DNA of 43,606 nt from Candidatus Micrarchaeaceae archaeon (lineage in GTDB: Archaea > Micrarchaeota > Micrarchaeia > Micrarchaeales > Micrarchaeaceae). Each line of letters begins with the position of its first letter. The stretch's first letter is position 1. A model generated the notes under the pieces. That model made no database searches. It was not told the DNA's origin and saw nothing but the letters and a program-made list of their open reading frames with translations. The translations under genes and the position numbers were made by a program. Shown piece after piece: positions 36,061 through 43,606 of this stretch. The stretch is taken from assembly GCA_027310755.1 (NCBI GenBank), contig DAIDAE010000004.1, positions 1-43,606 of the forward strand, in the 5' to 3' direction.

Positions 36061-38502
36061 ATGGCTGTTTCTGAGACGGTGAAAAGCATAGAAGGCATAA
36101 TACTTGACGTAGATTACCTAGGCGCCGGTGACGAGGTTTTCATAAGGCTGTTCATAAAAGGTGCCGACAGGAAGGCTTATGAGGTTCTTGATACGGGATT
36201 CAAACCGTACTTTTACTTCGTCCCCAACAGGCATATGAACGATGAGGAGATTCTTGGAATACGTGCACAAGACAATATGACTTTCATAAAAGCGACCGAA
36301 TTGGTAAGGGAAGACAGGCAAATTCTTGGAAAACCCGTGAACGCGGTCAAGGTTTTCGTGAAAAGCCCGTCCAACGTTCCAAAATTGGCTGGGGCAATGC
36401 TCAGGTACGGCGAATGCTATGAGTATGATATTCCTTTCGCAAAAAGATACGTGCTTGACACTGGTCTTTTCCCAATGATGCCGTATGAAATAAAGATTAT
36501 GGAAAAGAACGGGAAATTTGAACTGAAGTCCATAAAGAAGATGGACAAGAAGTTGGACATACAACCAAACCTGATCTGTTTTGACATTGAGGTTTATAAC
36601 CCGCTTGCCGCGCCGAGGATCGATGTGGATCCGGTGATAATGATAAGTTATATTTTGTCTTCGGACGGGAAAACAAAGAGCGGAGTGCTTACATTCAAAA
36701 AGATAGACAAGCCTTATGTGGAGATTGTGAAGGACGAGGCCGCGTTGCTCAGGCGTTTTATCGAAATAATAAAAGAAAATGAAATAGATATAATAACAGG
36801 ATACAACTCCGCGAATTTCGACATAAAATACATGCTGGAACGCGCAAGGAGATTGAAGATTGATTTTGACATAAGCAGGTTCGATGGCTATACCAAGTTG
36901 GAGCGCCATGGACTGGTGGAAAGGGTCAAGTGTTCCGGAAGGGTCCACATAGACATGTATTTGGTTGTCAAATTTATCGCAATTGTAGGGGCGGCGGAGC
37001 ACATGCTGAAGCTTAACAGTTACACACTGAAAAATGTTTACGAGGCAATCAGCAAGAACAAAAAGGTCACTGTAGAAAAGAAGGAGATTTGGAAGCTATG
37101 GGATGGAAGCAGGGAAGAGCTGGAGTCTCTCGCCGAGTATAACCTGAACGACTCCGAAGCCCTTCTGGAAGTATACAGCACGTTCATACCGATAATGATA
37201 GAGCTTTCAAGGACAACGGGAGACATGCCTACCGACGTTGCCGTCTCCACTTCTGGCCAACTAGTGGAATTTACCCTGATGCGCTACTCCCATAACTTCA
37301 ACGAGCTTATTCCAAATAAACCAAACGATGAAGAAATAGCTCGCAGGGTAACGAATCCGATCGAGGGGGCGTACGTAAAAACCCCCGACCCCGGAATATA
37401 CGATAATCTTGCGGTGTTTGACTTTCGGGGGCTGTACCCGTCGATAATAATATCGCATAACATAGATCCATCTGCGCTATGCACAGACTGCACAAACTAT
37501 TACCTCTCGCCCACCGGCGCTAAGTTTGACAAGGACAGGAAATCGATAATCCCAAGCATACTCAAATTGCTCATAGAGCAGAGGACAGATGTAAAGAGGG
37601 CTTACAAGAAGAATCCCAACAACATCGAGCTCGGAGCCAGGTCGCAGGCTTTGAAAATAGTGTCAAATTCCTTTTATGGATATCTCGGGTATGCGAGATC
37701 GCGCTGGTATTCCAGGGATTGCGCTGGGAGCGTCACCGCGTATGGGCGCCAGTATATCAAGGAGACCATAGCAGCGGCGGAGGAAAAGGGTTTCCAGGTG
37801 ATTTACAGCGATACTGATTCGATAGTCATGCTGCTCGGCAGCCAGAAGAAGGAGGATACCCTTGCGTTCATGAAGGGAGTAAACTCAGGGCTGCCGGAAT
37901 TGATGGAGCTCGAGCTCGAGGACTTCTATACAAGAGGAGTGTTTGTGGGCAAGAAGACGGATAAGGAATCCAGGGGGGCGAAGAAGAAATATGCGCTGAT
38001 AGCGGAATCCGGCCGCATAAAGATACGTGGATTCGAGCTTGTTAGAAGGGACTGGTCGTGGGTTGCCCGCGAAACGCAGAGGCAGGTCCTTGAGGCGATA
38101 TTGAAAGAGGGGAGCAAAGAGAAAGCAGCGGAGATTGTGAAGGAGGTGGTAAGGCGCCTGAAGGAAGGCAAGTATCCGATAAAGGATCTCGTGATTAACA
38201 CGCAATTGAGGAAGGGGATTGATTCCTACGATTCTAAGTCTCCGGAGCTCGGTGCTGCAAAGAAGGCGGTGCAGAAAGGACTGAAGACACGCGATGAAGT
38301 TGAGCACGCAGTGATAGGATATGTCATAACAAAGCATGGCAATTCAATTTCTGAAAAGGCGGAGCTGCAGGAATTCGCGGTGGATTACGACCCCGACTAT
38401 TATATAAACCACCAGGTGCTTCCCGCCACAATGAAAATATTAAAAGAGTTAGACTTTCAAGAAGATGAACTCAGGGGAGCTGGAAAACAGAATAAATTGT
38501 GA
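36061..38502 (+). CDS. polB: family B DNA polymerase
   Basis: Exonuclease FDIEVYNPL, NSANFDIKYML, YNLNDSEALLEVY; polymerase DFRGLYPSII, KIVSNSFYGYLGYARSRWY, YSDTDS. Confidence 0.97.
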   Translation: MAVSETVKSIEGIILDVDYLGAGDEVFIRLFIKGADRKAYEVLDTGFKPYFYFVPNRHMNDEEILGIRAQDNMTFIKATELVREDRQILGKPVNAVKVFVKSPSNVPKLAGAMLRYGECYEYDIPFAKRYVLDTGLFPMMPYEIKIMEKNGKFELKSIKKMDKKLDIQPNLICFDIEVYNPLAAPRIDVDPVIMISYILSSDGKTKSGVLTFKKIDKPYVEIVKDEAALLRRFIEIIKENEIDIITGYNSANFDIKYMLERARRLKIDFDISRFDGYTKLERHGLVERVKCSGRVHIDMYLVVKFIAIVGAAEHMLKLNSYTLKNVYEAISKNKKVTVEKKEIWKLWDGSREELESLAEYNLNDSEALLEVYSTFIPIMIELSRTTGDMPTDVAVSTSGQLVEFTLMRYSHNFNELIPNKPNDEEIARRVTNPIEGAYVKTPDPGIYDNLAVFDFRGLYPSIIISHNIDPSALCTDCTNYYLSPTGAKFDKDRKSIIPSILKLLIEQRTDVKRAYKKNPNNIELGARSQALKIVSNSFYGYLGYARSRWYSRDCAGSVTAYGRQYIKETIAAAEEKGFQVIYSDTDSIVMLLGSQKKEDTLAFMKGVNSGLPELMELELEDFYTRGVFVGKKTDKESRGAKKKYALIAESGRIKIRGFELVRRDWSWVARETQRQVLEAILKEGSKEKAAEIVKEVVRRLKEGKYPIKDLVINTQLRKGIDSYDSKSPELGAAKKAVQKGLKTRDEVEHAVIGYVITKHGNSISEKAELQEFAVDYDPDYYINHQVLPATMKILKELDFQEDELRGAGKQNKL

Positions 38503-39406
38503 TTTTTTGGACACTGAAGGGATAAACCTGGCAAAAGAAGTGGGGATGGCGTCGTACAAGGCACTCCATTATGCAAAAACACTGGTGAAACCAGGAGCGA
38601 AGCTCCTGGATGTCGCAGAAAAAGCCGAGAAGTATGCAAAAGAGAACGGATTTGGATGCGCTTTTCCCATAAATCTTTCAATAAACCAGCAGGCGGCGCA
38701 CTATTCGCCCGCTGTCGGAGATGAGGCAGTATTTACCGATAGAGATGTGGTAAAGGTTGACTTCGGACTTGCCAAAGAAGGTATCCTGGGGGACTGTGCA
38801 CTCACCGTTGACCTTTCTGGAAGGTACCAGTCCCTGGTGGAGGCTACGGAGGAGGCACTCAAAGATGCAATAAGCGTGGTGCACGCCGGAGTAAAAGTAA
38901 CAACCGTAGGTGCCGCAATAGAAAAAGCGATAACAAAACGTGGATTTTCACCTGTGAGGAATCTTGGTGGGCACGGGGTAGACAAACATGACCTCCATTC
39001 ACACCCATTTATACCAAACTACGACAATGGGGATGAAGATGAGCTTGAAGAAAATACAGTAGTTGCAATAGAGCCGTTTGCCACTACGGATCAAACCGGA
39101 ATGATAAAGGAAAGCGATGTATGCGAAATCTATGAGTTTGCCGGCGAGGCCCCGGTGAGACTGCCAAATGGAAGGACAGTGTTGAAGATAGTCATGGAGA
39201 AATACCGATACGAGCCTTTTGCCGCGCGTTGGTTGATGGGCGATGTCAAGGATAAGTTCGTGCTCTACTCTGGAATCGGCGAGCTTTTGCGCTCTGGAGC
39301 GTTGGTTGCACACCCCACGCTAACAACCGTTGGAAAAGGAATAGTCAGCCAGGCGGAGGCGCAAGTTCTTGTGACAAGGGAAGGGTGCGAAATCCTAACA
39401 AAGTGA
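38465..39406 (+). CDS. map: methionine aminopeptidase, type II
   Basis: VVKVDFGLAKEGILGDCALTVDL, NLGGHGVDKHDLH, VVAIEPFAT, SQAEAQVLVT. 38-nt overlap with polB. Confidence 0.94.
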   Translation: MNSGELENRINCDFLDTEGINLAKEVGMASYKALHYAKTLVKPGAKLLDVAEKAEKYAKENGFGCAFPINLSINQQAAHYSPAVGDEAVFTDRDVVKVDFGLAKEGILGDCALTVDLSGRYQSLVEATEEALKDAISVVHAGVKVTTVGAAIEKAITKRGFSPVRNLGGHGVDKHDLHSHPFIPNYDNGDEDELEENTVVAIEPFATTDQTGMIKESDVCEIYEFAGEAPVRLPNGRTVLKIVMEKYRYEPFAARWLMGDVKDKFVLYSGIGELLRSGALVAHPTLTTVGKGIVSQAEAQVLVTREGCEILTK

Positions 39407-39454
39407 AATTTTATATATCTAAACGGTTAACACTCTTCCCAGTTGGTGATTTCC

Positions 39455-40417
39455 ATGGCTGCTTCTAAAATTGTTGATTCTGATTCTCCCAAAGAGGCTG
39501 CGATGATAAGACCACGCGTAGATGCGGCCGAGAAACTCATTGGCGTTAGGCAGGAGGCGCTTAACGGCCAGGCATTCGTTATGCTTGTCGATTATATGGG
39601 AAATGATGATGCGGTGGTGCAGGCTGCACGGGTTTCTTATGGGAAAGGCACAAAAACGGCAAGGGATGATGCCGGCCTTATTAGATATCTAATGCGCCAT
39701 AGGCATACAACACCATTTGAAATGGTGGAGTTCAAGTTTGCAATGCAGATCCCCATTTTCGTTGCAAGGCAATGGATAAGGCATAGGACCGCAAATGTGA
39801 ACGAATACTCCTTGAGATACTCGGAGGCGAAGGACATAGCATACATACCGGAGCCGCGTGCGGTCGCACCACAGTCAAAATCAAACAGGCAGGGACGGGA
39901 AGGGCAGCTTCCTCCGGAGGTTGTTGGGGCATTTACAAATGATGTGAGGGAGCACTCCAAGCGCTCGTATGAACTTTACAAGAAATATCTTGACGCCGGA
40001 GTTGCAAGAGAGCTTGCAAGGATAGTGTTGCCTGTCAACTTTTCCACAGAGTGGTACTGGAAAATCGATCTGCACAACCTTTTCCACTTCCTGGGCCTCA
40101 GGCTTGATGCGCACGCCCAGTACGAGATACGTGAGATCGCCGGCGCCATAGCAAAAATAGTCAAGGCGGTAGTGCCTGTGTGTTATCAGGCATTCGAGGA
40201 CTTCACTCTTAACGCCATATCCCTGTCAAAGAAGGAGGAGGGGGCGCTAACGGCGATAATGGGTGGCGCAACCATAGAAGAGGCGTGCGCAAGCGCAGGT
40301 TTGCAACTGACAAGGGCCGATGGGAAAGAGATAAAGACAGGGGAAGGGCCTGAATTTCTTGATAAACTTTCGAAAATAAGGGCTGCTGCCATGTTGCGCG
40401 ATGTGTCAATGGTGTAG
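39455..40417 (+). CDS. thyX: flavin-dependent thymidylate synthase ThyX
   Basis: RHRTANVNEYSLRYSEA (RHRx7S motif); LRLDAHAQYEIRE. TATA-like TTTTATATATC upstream. Confidence 0.95.
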   Translation: MAASKIVDSDSPKEAAMIRPRVDAAEKLIGVRQEALNGQAFVMLVDYMGNDDAVVQAARVSYGKGTKTARDDAGLIRYLMRHRHTTPFEMVEFKFAMQIPIFVARQWIRHRTANVNEYSLRYSEAKDIAYIPEPRAVAPQSKSNRQGREGQLPPEVVGAFTNDVREHSKRSYELYKKYLDAGVARELARIVLPVNFSTEWYWKIDLHNLFHFLGLRLDAHAQYEIREIAGAIAKIVKAVVPVCYQAFEDFTLNAISLSKKEEGALTAIMGGATIEEACASAGLQLTRADGKEIKTGEGPEFLDKLSKIRAAAMLRDVSMV

Positions 40418-40490
40418 TCTAAGAATCTATTAGTGGAATAGACCAAATAAATAAATATTTTGTTTCCCAATATCCTTCAGGTGAAATGAA

Positions 40491-40682
40491 ATGACCATAG
40501 AAAGAAAGCTGCTATCACCTGCAGAGCTCAATGAGCTTCATAGGATTCTGCGCACGTCTGATAGGCAGCGAAATGAAAACGAAGAAAGGCGCATGCTTTT
40601 CCCCATGGGAGAGCGTGGTCAACCTGCTTCCCATCATGCTTATGCTTTTTCTAATAATCAGTTAGTCGCATTTACTGTATGA
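40491..40682 (+). CDS. possible small basic protein (63 aa)
   Basis: ATG preceded by CAGGTGAAATGAA and a TATA-like ATAAATAAATAT; 21-nt convergent overlap with the nrdJ 3' end. Confidence 0.35.
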   Translation: MTIERKLLSPAELNELHRILRTSDRQRNENEERRMLFPMGERGQPASHHAYAFSNNQLVAFTV

Positions 40683-42926
40683 GCACTTCGGGCACGTAAA
40701 GCACCCGCTTGCAGCTATCATCGTTGTTCCGCAGTCCGGGCACTTCTCAGATGAACCTGGAAGCAGGGAATAGGTCTGTGCTCCCAGCTTGACCGTGGCC
40801 ATGCTTATTGTCTGCGGCTCGGACTCTGCGTTGGCGTGCTTGTTCTTGATGCTGTCCAGGCTTCTTTGCGCGCTTTCGCTGTTCACTGCCTGCAGTACCT
40901 GCACGCTCTTTGAAGCGTCCCTGTACACCGTTATGCCCTTGCAGCCCAGGTCCCATGCCAACGTGTATGCCTTCTCTATGTCCTGCGGTGTGGCCCAGTT
41001 CGGGAAATTGATTGTCTTTGAAACGCCATTGTCTGTGTACTTCTGGAACGCGGCCTGCATCTTGACGTGCCATTCGGGAGCTACATCAAAAGCGGTGACG
41101 AAAAGCTTCCTGATGTTCTCAGGCACTTCCTGGACATCCTGGATTGAAACCTTGTTGGCCAGCTTCTCCATGAGCTCTTCTGAGTAGAATCCCTTTTCAA
41201 GGGCATATCCCTCGAACTCGTTGTTCACTTCTATTAAGTTTGACCCTATGGTATCCCTCACGTTTCTTAGATAGACCACCGAGAATATCGGTTCGATCCC
41301 TTGCGAGCAGCCTCCCGATATTATGCTTATGGTCCCTGTCGGGGCGATTGTGGTAACGGTTGAGTTCCTTAACGGTTTGTTTCCAAGCCTTGCCCAGATG
41401 CTGTTCTGGAACTCCGGGAACGGTCCGCGCTCCACGGCAAGCTCCTCGCTCATCTTCCTTGCGTGTCCTGTTATGAAGGACATCGCCTGCTCGGCAAGCA
41501 TCAATGCCTCGTTGCTGTCATACCTTATTCCGAGTTTTATCAGCAGGTCTGCCCAGCCCATGACCCCAAGGCCTATCCTTCTTATCGCCTTTGTCATCTC
41601 GTCTATCTGCGGCAACGGATAGTGGTTCGCATCTACAACATCATCAAGGAACCTTGTTCCAAGCCTCGTGACCCTCTTGAGCTCTTCCCAGTCAATCTCA
41701 TAGTGGTGGTCTGTCTTCTTTACCATGTTGGCAAGGTTGATTGAGCCGAGGTTGCACGAATCGTAGGGATACAGCGGCTGCTCTCCGCACGGGTTTGTGG
41801 ATTCTATCGGCCCCCTGCTGGGCACCGGATTTGAATAGCTTGCGTTTATCCTGTCAAGGAACACCAGACCAGGATCTCCCGTTTTCCATGCCATCGTGAC
41901 TATCAGGTTCCACACCGCCTTTGCATTAAGCTTGCCGACAACATTGCCTTTCCTAGGGCTTATCAGTGGGTAATCCTTGTTGGCCTTAAGCGCATTCATG
42001 TAAGCGTCTGTTATTGCAACCGATATGTTGAAGTTCCTCAGCGTGCCCTCATTCTCTTTCAAAACTATGAAATTAAGGACATCTGGATGGTCTATTTTCA
42101 GTATGCCCATGTTTGCGCCGCGCCTCTTTCCTCCCTGTTTGATTTCCTCGGTTGCAGCGTCAAATATTTTCATGAATGATACCGGACCCGATGCTACTCC
42201 GCTGGTTGTGCTCACATAATCGTTTGCCGGCCTCAATCTTGAGAATGCGAACCCTGTTCCCCCTCCTGTCTTATGCACCATGGCCTGGTACTTGAGCGCA
42301 TCGAATATCTCCGGTATCGAATCCCCAACGGGGAGCACGAAGCAGGCACTCAGCTGCCCGTCCTTTGTTCCGGCGTTCATGAGCGTTGGCGAGTTCGGCA
42401 TGAATTTGAAGCTTGCCATCGCATCGTAGAACTCCTTTTCAATTTTTTGAATCTGATCCGGGCTCTTGTTGTAGTTTCTTTCCGAGGCCGCAATGGCTTT
42501 TGACACCCTCTCAAAGAGCTGCTTTGGGGTTTCTGTGGTCTTTCCGTTCTCATCCTTGAGTAAATATCTTGCAGCCATTACTATGAGCGTATTTATAGGC
42601 ACCTTGAGCTCATCGGAGGGGATTCCAAGGGACTTTCGGAATTTTCTTAGCTCGGCGTGCTTGTGCCTGTACAGGATATAGGATCTTGCAACAGTTGGAT
42701 CTGATTTCATCAGAACCATTTCTACTACGTCCTGGATCTGTTCTACGCTCAATTCCTCCTTTCCGAGCTTCTGGAGCTCGTCGAGCACCTGCATGGAAAC
42801 CTGTCTAGCGCTCTCGCTGTTTTCCTCGTGCTCCTTCATATGGTATATGCTTGCGTATGCCTTAGAGAGAGCAACCGTTATTTTGTCGCTATCGAACGAG
42901 ACCTTGTCTCCGTCTCTTTTTACCAC
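40662..42926 (-). CDS. nrdJ: adenosylcobalamin-dependent (class II) ribonucleoside-diphosphate reductase
   Basis: ATP-cone N-terminus VVKRDGDKVSFDSDKI; NSPTLMNAG, GGGTGFAFSRLRP, NPCGEQPLYPYDSCNLGSINL; C-terminal CPDCG...CPKC. GTG start at 42926. Confidence 0.95.
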   Translation of the reverse strand: MVKRDGDKVSFDSDKITVALSKAYASIYHMKEHEENSESARQVSMQVLDELQKLGKEELSVEQIQDVVEMVLMKSDPTVARSYILYRHKHAELRKFRKSLGIPSDELKVPINTLIVMAARYLLKDENGKTTETPKQLFERVSKAIAASERNYNKSPDQIQKIEKEFYDAMASFKFMPNSPTLMNAGTKDGQLSACFVLPVGDSIPEIFDALKYQAMVHKTGGGTGFAFSRLRPANDYVSTTSGVASGPVSFMKIFDAATEEIKQGGKRRGANMGILKIDHPDVLNFIVLKENEGTLRNFNISVAITDAYMNALKANKDYPLISPRKGNVVGKLNAKAVWNLIVTMAWKTGDPGLVFLDRINASYSNPVPSRGPIESTNPCGEQPLYPYDSCNLGSINLANMVKKTDHHYEIDWEELKRVTRLGTRFLDDVVDANHYPLPQIDEMTKAIRRIGLGVMGWADLLIKLGIRYDSNEALMLAEQAMSFITGHARKMSEELAVERGPFPEFQNSIWARLGNKPLRNSTVTTIAPTGTISIISGGCSQGIEPIFSVVYLRNVRDTIGSNLIEVNNEFEGYALEKGFYSEELMEKLANKVSIQDVQEVPENIRKLFVTAFDVAPEWHVKMQAAFQKYTDNGVSKTINFPNWATPQDIEKAYTLAWDLGCKGITVYRDASKSVQVLQAVNSESAQRSLDSIKNKHANAESEPQTISMATVKLGAQTYSLLPGSSEKCPDCGTTMIAASGCFTCPKCSYSKCD

Positions 42927-43104
42927 AAATTTAGGGTTAGAAATTGACTCTATGGTTCCACCAAAAACATTTTTCCCGCGAATGGACGTACACTACTAAG
43001 AATTAAGATTTAAATATTATATGAAAACTTTGATTGTACTACGTCTCAATCTTGTATACTAAAATATACGAATGTGCCATTTCTGGCCGGAATCTACGAC
43101 GTTA

Positions 43105-43572
43105 TCAGTACTGCTTCTTTTCTACAGAATCACAGTCTTCGTCGAAGTCCCTCTGCAGCTCCTTCCATGCTTTCTTGTATTCGTCATGATAGCTCTTGTC
43201 CACGTTGAAGAAAAGCCATTGGGAGAATGCCGAGTCCGAAATATTGGTTGTTGATACCTCCACTATGTCGAACGGATTAATAAGCCTCCACTTGCTGGTC
43301 ACTGCCTCCGCAAATTCCTTCCTTATTTCAGAATTGCTGAAGGCGACGGGTTCTTTAGATGTGAGCGCCCTGTAGGTCTGCCAAGAGTGCCCGGATGCGA
43401 AGGAGGCGATGATTATGGCCTTCAACATCACACCCTGATCTTCCCTGGCTAATTGCGGTGTTGACTTCTTCGCCGCAGCGGCTTTCTTTATCCTTGTAGA
43501 AAGCATGTCGTATTTGGTCAGATTATACTTTATTGGCATTTGATCTATCCTGGTCTCCCCGGTGATGATCAA
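43105..43572 (-). CDS. hypothetical protein (155 aa)
   Basis: Intact ORF; alternative starts at 43539 and others; no family recognised. Confidence 0.55.
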   Translation of the reverse strand: MIITGETRIDQMPIKYNLTKYDMLSTRIKKAAAAKKSTPQLAREDQGVMLKAIIIASFASGHSWQTYRALTSKEPVAFSNSEIRKEFAEAVTSKWRLINPFDIVEVSTTNISDSAFSQWLFFNVDKSYHDEYKKAWKELQRDFDEDCDSVEKKQY

Positions 43573-43606
43573 TGCTGTAGGGGAATTACTTTCGATAATG
43601 TAATTA

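Noticed and set aside
36118-37002. 294-aa minus-strand ORF opposite polB.
   Set aside because: Antisense shadow ORF within a convincing DNA polymerase B gene.
43054-43069. GTATA-N6-TATAC inverted repeat upstream of nrdJ as an NrdR-box analogue.
   Set aside because: Only 5 bp per arm in AT-rich sequence, and archaeal promoters are TATA-rich; insufficient support as a separate feature.
1-43606. CRISPR arrays, IS elements, toxin-antitoxin or phage genes.
   Set aside because: No regularly spaced direct repeats, transposase or integrase motifs, or phage structural genes were seen on either strand.

Overview
This is a gene-dense archaeal chromosomal segment of about 43.6 kb. It is probably from a small-genome, DPANN/Micrarchaeota-like lineage; that placement is inferred from gene content and compactness and was not tested. 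It carries mostly core genes: eL30/uS12/uS7/EF-2/eL8/eS28/eL24, Rpo6 (RpoK), FtsZ, deoxyhypusine synthase, SMC, family B DNA polymerase, MetAP, ThyX, class II ribonucleotide reductase, signal peptidase and archaeal lipid enzymes. I see no IS elements, CRISPR arrays or prophage. The strongest candidate 'system' is a complete SUF Fe-S operon (sufB-sufD-HTH-sufC-sufS-sufU). An XRE-type regulator with a C-terminal Cx2Cx7C motif is embedded in it, and a perfect 7-1-7 dyad lies at the sufB promoter. Other notable items: a tRNA-Leu(UAA) with a ~31-nt D-loop; a 48-aa ORF missed by the ORF track that exactly fills the rpl30e-rps12 gap; a PAC2-family protein ending in an HbYX-like tail (MYA); a signal peptidase with a large insertion between its catalytic Ser and His; a sulfatase-fold protein with Thr at the nucleophile position; and several lineage-restricted proteins of unknown function. 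All calls are from reading motifs in the sequence and supplied translations; no database search was run.
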